The position numbers and the translations under genes are program-made. Below, piece by piece: positions 22,255 to 33,669 of a DNA stretch of 64,000 nucleotides (positions within the stretch are counted from its first letter, which is position 1; each line of letters begins with the position of its first letter). Under the pieces are notes generated by a model. The model did no database searches. It was not told the origin of the DNA and saw nothing but the letters and a program-made list of their open reading frames with translations. The DNA is from Elymus sibiricus (Eukaryota > Streptophyta > Magnoliopsida > Poales > Poaceae), in the NCBI GenBank assembly GCA_039707655.1, contig CM077671.1, positions 242,831,095-242,895,094 on the forward strand. Direction: 5' to 3'.

Positions 22255-24123
22255 AGGAGCTCCATGATAAATTTCAACAAATGATGGGTGCACAGGTGCA
22301 AGATGTGATGAACAGCTTTTGTCAAGCTAGATAGTTTGGAGAAGACGTTCGACACCAAGATTGAGGCCAAGTTCAATGAAGTGCTCGCGCGTCTACCACC
22401 ACCGATTGCACCTATCGCACCTCTGCAACAAGAACATCGCATTCCGAATTACGTGGGACGTGCACGACGTGTGCCTATCGAGCAAGGCCAAAATTCTGGT
22501 GTCGTTGCTACTGCAGCAGCTTCTATGGCTGTTGCTGCTACTACCATTGAGCAGAACGTTGACTACGATGGTGATTACAATGAGGAGGAAGAGGTTGCTC
22601 CAAATCAGAACTACGGGCAACCACCAGCACAAGCACCAGGTCGTCCACGTGGTTACAATCGCAATAGTAGGGCTGCACCACCCCCTCAGGTATGAGATCA
22701 TGACAATGTCCCAAAATTTAAATTGAATATTTTGCCGTTTGAGGGTAGATACATTCCTGATGTATATATTTCTTGGGAATTAGAAACTGAACAACAATTT
22801 ACATACTTACAACATCCCGAGGATAGACGTGTTGTTGTTTGTTCATTCACTAGTTTTGCTTGTGTTTGGTGGTTTGAACATTGCAGAATATATCATGATA
22901 ATATCCCTCCTACTTGGGCTGCTTTGAAAAATGCTATGCGTACTTGTTGGGTTCCACCATATTATCAACGTTAATTACTTCAAAATTTGTAGTGTTTACG
23001 ACAAGGGAAAAATTCTGTAGAGGAATATTATCAGGAATTACAAACTGGCATGATTAAATGTGGTATTGTTGAGGATAATGAAGCTATGCTTGCACGTTTT
23101 ATGGATGGGTTAAATAGAGAGATTCAGACTATTCTAGAGTATAAGGAGTATAACACTATCACTCGTTTATTTCATCTTGCTTGCAAAGCTGAACGTGAAG
23201 TGCAGGATCGATAGGCATTGGCGCGAACTAATTTTTCTACGGGACGATCTTCATCATGGACACCACGTACGTCATCTACTTCCGTGCGTCCTACTGCAGC
23301 ACCTCGTACATCAGCCAACTCCAACCGAGTTAGCAGAAAACAGGCACCACCAACACCCTCCGCCAAGGGCACACCTTCAGGTCCCGCACACAGCTCTTCT
23401 TCATCAATGGCATCAATAGGGCAAACACATGATATTATATGTCGTCGTTGCAAGGGTCACTATGCGAGAGAATGCCCATCCAAGCATGTGATGCTCATTA
23501 CTGAGGATGGTGGATATGAGTCCGCTAGTGATTATCATGAGGAGACTTTGGCTCTTATTGCAAGTGAAGAACAGGGTGTTGATGATCATGAACAAGAGAT
23601 ACAATGCATGGCTACTGAATATGCTGACATGTATGAAAGTTTAGTTTCTCAACGTGTTTTGAGTGTACAGGTAACACAGGCTGAGCAAAATCAGAGGCAC
23701 AATTTATTTCATACAAAGGGAGTTGTGAAGGAACATTCTTTTCGCATCATCATTGATGGAGGGAGTTGCAACAACTTGGCTAGCATGGAGATGGTGGAGA
23801 AGCTGTCTCTCACCACCAGACCACATCCTCATCCTTATGACATACAATGGTTCAACAACAGTGGCAAGGTTAAGGTAACATGTATTGTTCGTGTGCATTT
23901 TAGCATTGCTACATATGCTGATTATGTTGATTGTGATGTGGTACCCATGCAAGCATGCTTCTTTTTACTTGGTAGACCATGGCAATTTGATAAAAATTAT
24001 GTACACCACGGTAGGACAAATAAGTATACTCTTATTCCTAAGGATAAAAAAATCACTTTGCTTCTTATGTTTCCTGAACAAATTTTGAAAGATGACATTG
24101 CTAGAGCTAGTAAAGCAAAATAA
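22255..24123 (+). pseudogene. CRM-like gag and protease region
   Basis: Open segments at 22336-22695, 22723-22974 and 23218-24123 are separated by stops (for example TGA at 22693-22695, TAA near 22972, TAG near 23212). Between 22990 and 23200 the frame YYQELQ...RFMDGLNREIQ is typical gypsy capsid. The nucleocapsid knuckle near 23440 reads CRRCKGHYAREC, two residues shorter between the second Cys and His than the usual CX2CX4HX4C. The segment DGGSCNNLAS near 23755 is the protease region. The acidic stretch after the knuckle is usual for this group. Confidence 0.72.
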
Positions 24124-24439
24124 GAGTGAAATCAGATTGTGGCTAAAGAGTTTGAGCAACACAATAAGCTTAATAAACCATCATCTAGTGCTGCATCCGA
24201 AATAAAATTGAAAAGTGGATATTTACTTGCCACCAAGTCTGGTATTCTGATCTGGATTTTACTAAATATGTTTGCTATGCTTCTGTGTGCAAAGAGGTAT
24301 TATTTTCATTCAAGGACATGCCTCCCTCTTTGCTCCTGATGTCACTAACATTTGGAGGAGTTTGCTGACGTCTTTCCACAATACGTGCCACCGGGATAAC
24401 CACCTATTCGTGGGATTGAGCATCATATTGGCTTAATTC

Positions 24440-26962
24440 CCGATGCATCACTACCCAACTGTGTGCCATACCGTACCAATCCAGAGGATACGAAGGGGAT
24501 TATGCGTCAAGTACAGGAGCTGCTCAACAAAGGTTATATACGCGAATCTCTAAGTCCTTTTGTTGTTCCTATTATTCTAGTGCTGAAAAAGGGTGGTACA
24601 TCGTGTATGTGTGTTGATTGTAGAGGCGTTAATAATATTACTATTCATTATCGTCATCCTATTCCTAGGCTAGATGATATGCTTGATGAATTAAGTGGCC
24701 CTACCATTTTCTCCAAAGTTGATTTGCATAGTGGATACCATCAAATTCGTATGAAATTGGGAGATGTATGGAAAATAGCATTTAAAACTAAGTTTTGTTT
24801 ATATGAGTGGTTAGTCATGCCTTTTGGGCTAACTAATGCACCTAGCACTTTCATGAGATTAATGAACGATGTTTTACGTGCTTTCATTGGGTGATATGTG
24901 GTAGTCTACTTTGACGATATACTTATTTATAGCAGATCTTTGGAGGAACATTTACGTGATGTTTTTATTGCTCTACGTGATGCACGTTTGTTTGGTAACC
25001 TTGGGAAGCGCATCTTTTGCATCGACCGAGCATCTTTTCTTGGCTATGTTGTTACTCCGCAGGGAACTGAAGTTGATAAATCCAAGATTGAAGCTATTGA
25101 GAGTTGGTCACAGTCAAAAACGGTCACACAAGTGAGGAGTTTTCTTGGCCTCGCTGGTTTATATAGGAGTTTTGTGAGGGATTTCAGCGCCATTGTTGCA
25201 CCTCTCAATGAGCTTACAAAGACGGATGTGTCGTTTGTTTGGGCTACCACAGAAGAAGAAGCCCTCACGGTATTGAAAGATAAGTTAACACATGCTCCTT
25301 TACTCCAACTTCCTGATTTTAATAAGACTTTTGAGCTTGAATGTGATGCTAGTGGAATTGGATTAGGAGGTGTGTTATTACAAGATGGTAAACCTGTTGC
25401 ATACTTTTCTGAAAAATTGAGTGGGCCTAGTCTGAACTATTCTACTTATGATAAGGAATTATATGCTCTTGTTCGGACTTTGGAAACATGGCAACATTAT
25501 TTATGGCCCAAAGAATTTGTTATACATTCTGATCATGAATCTTCGGAACACATTAAAAGTCATGCAAAATTAAACTGTAGACATGCTAAATGGGTCGAAT
25601 TCATTGAGACTTTCCCTTATGCTTTCACAACTTGACTTTAAAATATTTGGGTTGGAGACCATCAAAGATCAATATGTGCATGATGCTGAATTTAAAGATG
25701 TGATGCAGAATTGTAAATAAGGAAGATCATGGAACAAGTTCATCATTAATGATGGATTTTTGGTCCGTGCTAACAAGCTATGCATTCTAGCTAGCTCTGT
25801 TCGCCTTTTTTTGTTGCAGGAGGCGCATGGCGGAGGATTAATGGGACATTTTGGCTTGAAGAAGACAGAGGACGTACTTGGTACACATTTCTTTTGGCCA
25901 AAGATCAGACAGGATGTTGAGCGTTTTGTTGCTTGCTACACTACACGTCAAAAAGCTAAGTCACGACTCGGTCCTCATAATTTATATATGCCCTTGCCTG
26001 TACCTAGTGTTCCATAGTAGGATATATCTATGGCCTTTGTTTTAGGTTTACCTCTAACAAAGAAGGGGAGGGATATCATATTTGTTGTCGTGGAGAGATT
26101 TTTGAAAATGGCACACTTTATACCATGTCATAAAAGTGATGATGTTGCTAATGTTGTTGATTTGTTCTTTTCTGAAATTATTCGCTTGCATAGTGTGCCA
26201 AATACAATTGTTTCAGATCGTGATACTAAATTTCTTAACCACTTTTGGAGATGTTTATGGGCTAAGTTGGGGACTAAACTGCTTTTTAGTACTACATGTC
26301 ACCCCAAACTGATGGACAAACTGAAGTAGTCAATAGAACATTGTCTACTATGCTTAGGGCTGTTTTGAAAAATAGCCTGAAAATGTGAGAAGAATGTTTG
26401 CCTCATATTGAATTTCTTGATAATCGATCTTTCGCTGCATTCTACTACTAAGATGTGCCCTTTTGAAGTTGTGTATGATTTCCTACCTCTTGCACATATT
26501 GATTTGTTGCCTCTTCCATCTTCGTAGAAGGTTAATTTTGATGCTAAACAACATGTTGAATTGATCTTTAAAATGCATGAGTTAACTAAGGAAAACATTG
26601 AGCATATGAATGCTAAATATAAACTTGGTGGAGATAGGGGTAGAAAACATGTTGTCTTTGCACCTGGAGATCTTGTTTGGTTACATTTGCGTAAGGATAG
26701 GTTTCCTGATTTGTGCAAGCCAAAGCTACCACGTGTTGATAGTCCTTTTAAGGTGTTAGAGAAAATAAATGATAGTGCATATAAACTTGAGTTGCCTGCA
26801 GATTTTGGGGTTAGTACCACTTTTAACATTGCAAATTTAAAGCCTTATTTGGGTGAGGAAGATGAGATTCCATCGAGGATGAATTCATTTCAAGAAGGGG
26901 AGGATGATGAGAACGTCAATGCCATAGTTACACCCACATCCCCTGCTACTATACATACTTGA
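24440..26962 (+). pseudogene. CRM-like pol: RT, RNase H, integrase
   Basis: RT spans 24463-25000, with VVYFDDIL at about 24900; a TGA at 24892-24894 splits it three residues upstream. RNase H carries FELECDASG and ATYD-type blocks up to about 25600. After [11 protein letters not shown] (25635) the frame breaks and sequence linking RNase H to the integrase is missing. Integrase: GHFGLKKTED near 25850, but the second Cys of the CX2C pair is Arg (CYTTRQKAKS). SDRDTKF near 26215 holds the second catalytic Asp. A one-base deletion near 26303 shifts the frame before the catalytic Glu. The C-terminal GDLVWLHLRKDRF module (26660) and LKPYLGEED end the protein inside the LTR. Confidence 0.82.
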
Positions 26963-27860
26963 CCAATTACTATAGCTCGCGCATGCCAATTAAATTATCA
27001 GGTACTTCCGTTTCTTGGGAATGATTCTGATGTTCATGAGAATATGATGCTACCTAAAATAGATAGATTTGTGTTGATTACTAATAAAGGGCCAAGCATG
27101 GATAAGAGGGATGAACACTGGAGTAGGATCAAGCATGGAGATGATGGTGTGCGCGAAGGGAACCAGAACGGCGTTTTAGCTGAGTTTTCGACACTTTGAA
27201 GCACCCATGATGGCATACAAGGACATGGACGAAATATACAAGATGGCCTTTCATAAATTTCGTCCATATCTTATTATAGGTGTTGCGCCACCTTATTTTT
27301 TGGCCAGGCCCGTGTAATTTAGAAATAGTACTTCATAGGCTGGTTTTATAGTCTGTATTGTAGGGGAAACGACTCAGGAGGTGTTTTAGTCCCACCTTGC
27401 CAAGGATGGACGAAATCCTCTCCCATTCCCCTATAAATACAGCCCTTAAGGCACAGTTTAAACTTGGGTTTTGTTTAGATTAAAGTTCACCATAGCTGCA
27501 GCTCGTGTCCTTTGTTTGTGTTCTATGACCAGACCATGACGTCACAGAACCCCACTTTCATCAATAAAGCTTTCCTCTTATATTCGCAATATTTAGATTG
27601 CAATTTCGTTTTCTTGCTTGTTCTTTGTTTGCGTGCAGGAAATAGACCCTCGTGGTCAGGTTGATCATGCTCCGGCGTGATCAATAACCTCTCGGGGTTG
27701 GTTTAAAGATTGCTAAGGCGCGACGTCCTCGCACGTTCGTAGTCGGATCGTCAAAGTCTACTCCACTGAAAATGATATTCACCATCTCATCGAAAGACGG
27801 GAGGCCTGATCTCGAGTCCGTTCGGGGCTCCGGAGAGGGCAAATCGTCGTCGTCTACATT
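26905..27860 (+). repeat. 3' LTR of the CRM-like element
   Basis: Starts TGATGAGAACGTC after a purine tract. It contains TATAAATA at 27432-27439 and AATAAA at 27563-27568, spaced as promoter and polyadenylation signal of an LTR. The end is not clear; it could stop near CTACA at 27857-27861 or be cut by the next fragment. Confidence 0.55.
27432..27439 (+). promoter_or_regulatory. TATA box in the CRM-like LTR
   Basis: CCCTATAAATACAGCCC is a strong plant TATA context, about 125 nt before an AATAAA signal. It would drive element RNA; the element is inactive. Confidence 0.6.
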
Positions 27861-27869
27861 AACAACCCT

Positions 27870-28785
27870 TCTTCATTGACAACCTCATGATACTCACCGC
27901 CGGGGGTGAGTAATTTCATTTTAGGCATACTGGAGGTAGATGGAGATGGATGAGATTTTTCATATAATCAAGTCAATTTGTTCGGGCTTGATTCCTAGTA
28001 TCCACTATGTTTTGAGATTGATGTTGCTATGACTTTACTATGCTTAATGCTTGTCACTAGGTCCCGAGTGTCATGATTTCAAATCTGGACCTATTATGTT
28101 TTCATGAATATATTTGAGTTCATGATCCTATCTGCAAGTTATATGCACATGTTATTGTTCTAAACCGTAGACCCCAAGATGACAATAATTGGGATACTCT
28201 CCAGGGATGACTGTAATTTAAGGAGTTCATGTATTCACTATGTGCTAATGTTTTATTTCGGTTCCCTATTAAAAGGGGCGCCTTAATTACCCTCAGATTT
28301 CCATTGGGACCCCGCTACCACGGGAGGGTAGGACAAAAGATGTTATGCAAGTTCTTATTATAAGTATGTATGACTATATACGGAATACATGCCTACATAT
28401 GGTTGATTAATTGGAGCTATTGTGCATCACTCTAGGTTGTGACTGTTACATGATGAATGTCATCCAAATATTCATCCCTACTCCATGCCTATGCTTTCTT
28501 ATAATATTCTCTTGCTTGAATCACTATTGCTACTGTTGTTCCAATTGCTACAAAACTGCTACTGTCATTGCTATTGTTACTATTGCTACTATTACCACTG
28601 CTATAAAAAAATGTCATATTACTGTGCTACTAATATTTTGCTGCAAAGAAACTGCTTCTTAGGTGTGGTTAAATTGACAACTAAACTTCTAAGGCTTGAA
28701 AATATTCTTTGACTGCCCTTGTGTCGAGTCAATAAATTTGAATGAAATACTATCCTCAAAGACTGTTGCGATCCCCTATACTTGT
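27870..28785 (-). repeat. Gypsy LTR fragment (Fatima/Sabrina-like)
   Basis: On the minus strand, from 28785, it reads CCACAAGTATAGGGGATCGC followed by an AACAGTC block, which I recognise as close to the start of a very common Triticeae gypsy LTR (normally TGATAACCCACAAG). The first bases are altered here. An imperfect GCTACT/GTTATT trinucleotide run lies at 28523-28605. The body, with a GTAGACCCCAAGATGACAAT block near 28167, belongs to the same LTR family. No second LTR or internal domain is seen, so it is a solo or truncated LTR. Confidence 0.55.
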
Positions 28786-30114
28786 GGGGCATCCGGAGGC
28801 TAGGAGTCCTCGACATTGGACGGCTGGAGCTAGCTCTCGGGCAGGATAATGGCTTGACTAACCTCTTGCATTTACGTGGTCATATCGTACGATCGTAGCA
28901 CACACATAGACAGTAAGCATAGCACACACTACCAGATCATCTAGGTCAACACAACATGATATCAGCAGCATCCACCAACAAGCATTTTACCAATCCATCA
29001 CAGCTAGATACCAATCCATTGTGTTCAGCACTTTGATACAACCCTAGCATGCTACAAATCCATCACCAATAGCCACAACATCACATTCTCATAGATCGGT
29101 GGTGTACAATGCTACAAGATGGTCACATATCAAACCCTACCACATGCTCTCTGATCAAATCCTACACATGCTCCCAGATCAAATCCTACACATGCTCTCA
29201 AATCTAGCTAGAACGAGTACAGAGAAGGGGGATGGTTGAACTCACAGGGGCCATCGCTGTAGCTCGAGGGAGACACGGAACAGGTCGAAGAAGAGGAGGA
29301 CACGAGTCGCCGCTGCCGTGGACGGCCTGCCAGAGATGAAGTGTCGCTTACCTCCTTGTCATCGTTGATCTGCGTTGGAGGGAAATCTGAAGGGGGGTGG
29401 TGGTGGCGGGAGTTTCGGCCGTAAGGTGAAGGGGGCAATATAGGGCGAGCGAATTGGCAGGAGGTAACCCAAAATCCTCCCGCCGGCTTTTTGGAGACGC
29501 GCGCAAGCTCACGCCATCTCTGTGGTCGCATGACCTCCACGCTGTGTTCCTCTCCCCTGCATCGGCCGAGCTGGAGTCGTTAGAAACTGCCGATTCGGCG
29601 GTTCCTAACGGGCCTGGTTGTGGGGTGCTTTAAACATCATGCGATGCAGACCAGACACTGAACCCGGGCAATCAAACAATCCAATTTTTTTCCGGGCGGA
29701 TCTGGTTGGTCCTCATGCGGGCAACCAAACACATCTTTAGTGCTCGAGAAAATGCACTCGGGAGATATCTGGCACTAGGAAAAGTTTCAGATTCTAGTAA
29801 TGCGTATGCTTCATAGATTTTGTCAAAAATATACGAGAAACGATCCCACAAATCTCGAAATGCTCAGGATCATTAGATAATCCTTGGACGTCCACTCCAC
29901 GTGGGAAATCCACGTTGACGAAACAAACCAAATAATATGATTTGGAACCCATTTGACTACAGTGTTAATTTGAGGTTACATCACAGTACAAACATGTGTA
30001 TCCATTCCTCCCCAGCTCCACTGGACAATCAACCAACGAATATGTCGAAGAGCGAAAGGTTAATTCCTGCATGAGTAGTTAATTAACCCAGCCCTCCGGT
30101 AATTGCGTACCACA
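28786..30114. other. Intergenic sequence 3' of the NHL gene
   Basis: No gene is supported. It holds a 24-bp imperfect tandem repeat (unit CACATGCTCYCNGATCAAATCCTA, copies at 29141, 29165 and a partial one at 29189). An open frame of 110 codons on the minus strand (29540-29208) is Ser/Pro-rich and has no recognisable domain. The stretch 29580-29740 resembles GC-rich transposon ends but has no clear inverted repeats. Confidence 0.5.
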
Positions 30115-30741
30115 TCAGAACTCTACGTTGCCCTGGTAAGTGGCCGACTTGATGGTAGGCGGCTTCTTGGGTGATATGCTGTCGACGACGAGAGCCGCGT
30201 GCACGTTCACCTTGATCTGCTGCAAGTCGTAGGTATCCAGCTGCAGCTGCACCGGCACGGTGACGTACACGTCGAGCGGCACGTTGCCGGCCTTCTCGCT
30301 CTCCTCGAGCGCGTCCTGCAGGCCGGACCCGAACCCGTGGCGTCCCTCCATGGAGATCTCCAGCATGGTGACGTTGTTGTGGCCCTGGAAGAAGGTCGGG
30401 AGTTTGCCGGAGCACAGCGGCGTGCCGCGGTAGGAGACGACAGTGTGGGAGCCCTCCGCGTACTTGATGCCAATCTTGTCGTTGGGGTTCTCGGCGCGGA
30501 CGGTGGCGACGAGCTTAGTGTAGAGCGTGAGGTCGGAGGAGCTGAAGTCGAACTTCGAGATGGCCATCTTGCTAATGGAGTATGACGGCGCCTTGGGGTT
30601 CATGTTGTAGAAGTAGGCCGCCGCGCCGGCCAACAACGCGATGATGACTAAGAGGAAGCAGCAGCAGCCGCACAAGCAGCAGCAAATGCCGCCGCCTTTG
30701 TTCTCGTCCTCGGGGTAGCGGGGGACGCTGCGCTTCCCCAT
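30115..30741 (-). CDS. NDR1/HIN1-like (NHL) protein, LEA_2 family
   Basis: An intact single-exon ORF of 208 residues. Residues 1-18 are charged and cytosolic. Residues 19-28 form a Cys cluster (C20-22, 24, 26-28), a probable S-acylation site. About 29-47 is one membrane span. Residues about 70-190 form the extracytoplasmic LEA_2 beta-sandwich, with the family motif NPND at 85-88. Length and layout match the plant NHL family (about 200-260 residues), type II plasma-membrane proteins linked to defence and abiotic stress; the biochemical role is generally unknown. The start at 30739-30741 is the first ATG before the hydrophobic segment. High GC at third codon positions is typical of grass genes and unlike the surrounding repeats. 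No stop or frameshift is seen, and it is the only credible host gene here. Which NHL orthologue it is cannot be told. Confidence 0.92.
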   Translation of the reverse strand: MGKRSVPRYPEDENKGGGICCCLCGCCCFLLVIIALLAGAAAYFYNMNPKAPSYSISKMAISKFDFSSSDLTLYTKLVATVRAENPNDKIGIKYAEGSHTVVSYRGTPLCSGKLPTFFQGHNNVTMLEISMEGRHGFGSGLQDALEESEKAGNVPLDVYVTVPVQLQLDTYDLQQIKVNVHAALVVDSISPKKPPTIKSATYQGNVEF

Positions 30742-31130
30742 GGCGTGAGTATTGTTAAGCTAGGTACGTGCGTACGACGTATGCGCAGCTAGCTAGCTAT
30801 GGATTGATATCGACGACGTCCCTCCGGCCGGCCGCGGCGGAAGCTCTGAGCGATAGGCCGGCGTCGTACGTCGGCAGGGGGGCGAGGTGGGGAGCGGGGG
30901 TAGGCCGTGCGTGGAAGGGACGAGGCCGTTGGTTATATGGGCACTGTTTCGGTTTGGTAAGAGAGGTTGCGAGGGAATGTCGGGAATTAGACATGGAGTG
31001 CAGACGAATGGCCAGAGAACAGCGGGCTTCAGTTTGCTAATTATGTCCAAAGTCAAGATTGGTCTCGCACAAGTAATTATTAGGTCTCGGAAATTTAGCT
31101 AGTCGTCACATGTATAATTCTTGATTTATG
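30742..31130 (-). promoter_or_regulatory. Putative promoter and 5' UTR of the NHL gene
   Basis: On the minus strand CATATAAC (30939-30932), about 190 nt before the ATG, is the best TATA-like element. A W-box core TTGACT lies at 31056-31051 (plus strand AGTCAA); W-boxes bind WRKY factors and are common in NHL promoters. A TAGCTAGCTAGC-type tract lies in the presumed 5' UTR (30786-30799). These are motif readings only. Confidence 0.35.
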
Positions 31131-31616
31131 CACGTGAACTGTGCCCTCACATGGTTAGATCTCTTTTGATGCACAAGAGTTCAAGTTCTAGATTTGCAAC
31201 TAGTTGTCGCATTTTTTAAAATTTATTTCAGGTCTTTTGACCATGCAATGGTCTTTCAATGAAAGATGTTTTAGTTGACTTTGATGGCGTTTAATTTTTT
31301 TTTACTTGTCCACGTAATACTCAATATAACTTCTATAATGCTAAGCATTTTTCTTCCTAAATGCTAAAAATGTGACATCGGATCTTACATTCTTAAGAAG
31401 TTCTTCCCCACTACAATGCATTCTCTAAACATGCAGATTGTCCACATCAGCAGTCTGCCATGTCAGCAATTCCCCATCCACTCAACCATGAGACACACAG
31501 TCTTCCACTTTTTTTGCGGGAAGCAGTCTTCCACCTTAACTATGCAATTATGTGCAGCCACGTCACCTCAAAATAGTAGTACAAGTCATGTGTTTCTCCC
31601 TCGACTGTAACCGAAG
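31131..31616. other. AT-rich spacer
   Basis: No open frame of note, no inverted repeats and no known element end. I see nothing that can be named. Confidence 0.5.
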
Positions 31617-33195
31617 GTGATAGTGAAACCTACCGAAAAAGGCTTCCGCCCCGCTTTATATATAAAGCAACGTCGGACAACAACCCGGTACAAACGCACG
31701 CCACCACCACACACGCACACACCCAAGGCAGGATACATAGGCGCTGAGCGCAGCAACACGACCCCAAGCACTACAAGAGCAACCGGGGACTCCAACAGTG
31801 ACCACGCCACCGCGAAGAAATGAAGCCACATACGACGAACCGTGAGCTACAAGACGGTGCCTTCAGGAAGGTTACGACACCGGAGCGCCGCCACCGCCCG
31901 ATCCGAGGATCAGAGTTTCCCCAGGAGCCACACGACGGGCAATGAGAGCCGCGACGACGCCTTCAAGAAGGGAACGAGCAACGCCGCCGCCGGTCCGTCC
32001 GAAGATAGAGCAGGTTTTCACCCCGGCCAACACTCACCGCCACCGAACGCCACACCCCGGCTACCACGCCGTCCACACGGCCATGGCCGCCGGGCAGCAC
32101 CGAGCGACGGGCTCTGCCCAAGAGCACCACGCTACCACCACCAGGGCCGCCGCCCCGGCATCCAAGACCTCAACAACACCTCACTCGAAACCCGCCGCTA
32201 CCCCAACCGAAAAGATGAGCGGACCCCGTGGCAAACTAGCCTCCATCGACTCGTCCTGCCGCATCGGGCGCGAGACGAGCGCGGTCCTGCTGCCGGGCGC
32301 GAGACGGGCTCGGTCCTGCTGCCGGGCGCGAGACGGGCACGGTCCTGCTGCCGGGCGTGAGACGAGCTCGGTCCTGCTGCCCTAGCGCGAGACTAACGAT
32401 GGGCCACGGCTGGGAGAGGGTCATCCCTTCAACGGAAATAGCATCCGGACGACGAGGAGACAGATCGAAGGCCGACACAAGCCGCCTACGGACGAGCCGA
32501 CGCCGGAACATGCCAGCCGCCGCCGCAGCCGACCTGCCAAGCTGTCGTGGAGCCACCCACGGCCGGAGCAACAGCCACATCGGGCCACTGCCCAATCCGC
32601 GCCGCCCGGCGAGCTCCAAGCGTCGGAGCCGCCGGGCACGCACCCGGCCCGCACCGAGAGAAGCAGCCGCGGGGCAGATCTGACGCATCCCCGCCGCCAC
32701 AACCACCGCTGCGCGCCCCACCACACCACGTCGGAGGCCACCCCCAGCCCGCGCCGCCGCAGCCCTCGACCCCTGTAGCTGGGAACGAACGGGGGAGCAC
32801 ATCCGCAGACTTGCAACGCCGCCGTCCCGCGCACAGGCCCGCGCCACCACACGCCCACGCAGCCGCCGCCACGCACCAGACCGCCGCACCAGCAGCGCGC
32901 CGCCCGGGTCGCCGCCACGCCGTCCCGCGCCAACGACGCGCCCCTCGCCAGGGCGCCACGTCCCGCGCCGCAGGCCACAAGGGGAGGAGGGAGGGGGGCC
33001 CCGCCGCCACCGACGCTGACCGGGGCTTCGCCCGGCAGCGCCATCCGGTGGCGGCGAGGAGGAGGGGAGGTGGGGGAGGGGCGCTGCCCGGCGGCGGCTA
33101 GGGTTAGCCCTGCCGCCCGCGGGAGCGGCACGGGCGAGCGAGGGGAAGTTTTCTGACTTTTGTTTTCGCCAAATCAGGTGTCGTGATAGTGAAAC
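31617..33195 (-). mobile_element. GC-rich LINE-like (non-LTR) insertion with 13-bp TSD
   Basis: GTGATAGTGAAAC at 31617-31629 recurs exactly at 33183-33195, flanking about 1.55 kb. A duplication of 13 bp fits target-primed reverse transcription. On the minus strand the 5' part is very GC-rich (a CTAACCCTAGCCGCC-type leader near 33100), and the 3' part ends with the perfect palindrome GCTTTATATATAAAGC (31653-31668) followed by GGGGCGGAAGCCTTTTTCGG, a tail I know from abundant Triticeae non-LTR elements. No endonuclease or RT domain is present. Long GC-rich open frames on both strands (for example 33216-32236) are Ala/Arg/Gly-biased and have no domain. It is probably a non-autonomous or internally deleted LINE. 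Confidence 0.6.
32283..32397 (+). repeat. 29-bp tandem repeat, four copies
   Basis: Units start at 32283, 32312, 32341 and 32370, each beginning GGTCCTGCTGCC and containing GCGAGAC. Copies 1-3 are nearly identical; copy 4 has diverged after its first 12 bases. A weaker fifth copy lies upstream at 32254-32282. It lies inside the LINE-like insertion. Confidence 0.9.
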
Positions 33196-33598
33196 TTCAA
33201 TCACACCACCAGCCATCTCTTACGCATGGCCACTATCAATGCAACCATTTTAATGCTGACTGTTACCTGTGTTTACTGGAGTCTTTTTCCCTTCCACCGC
33301 AAGCATGTCTTCTCATCTGCTGCACATCTTCCACTCGTATCCCCCTCTCCCCATCTTCTCTTTGATACAACGATGGATTCAGCTGGTACTCCGCATCTTG
33401 CACAGCCCAACTGAATCCTGTATGTTATTTCGGTATGCCGCCACCATCTTCAGATCATCAAGGGAAGAAAATAAGCACATACCCAATCTTCATGCCCCCG
33501 ATGGAGATCACTCTCCCACGGTCGCTGCTGCTTCTCCATCCCCGTGACCAAGGAGAAGGAACAAACCGACGCACCAAAGGTGTTTGATAGGATGCCGC

Positions 33599-33669
<71 letters not shown>

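Larger units (their letters stand above)
22255..27860 (+). mobile_element. CRM-like Ty3/gypsy retrotransposon, 5' end missing, decayed
   Basis: Gag, protease, RT, RNase H and integrase are in Ty3/gypsy order on the plus strand. The integrase C terminus (GPY/F module, no chromodomain seen) runs past the polypurine tract AAGAAGGGGAGGA (26892-26904) into an LTR starting TGATGAGAACGTCAATG at 26905, an arrangement known for CRM elements. The left end starts abruptly inside gag at the LTR of the minus-strand array, so the 5' LTR and gag start should lie left of the window. The right edge of the LTR is approximate. Multiple stops make it inactive. Confidence 0.7.

Noticed and set aside
22255..27860. 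Centromere location inferred from the CRM-like element
   Set aside because: One decayed copy is not evidence for a centromere; no satellite arrays and no other CRM copies are seen.
32236..33216. 326-codon ORF on the minus strand, GC-rich
   Set aside because: Overlaps other long open frames on both strands, Ala/Arg/Gly-biased, crosses the TSD of the LINE-like insertion; composition explains the lack of stops.
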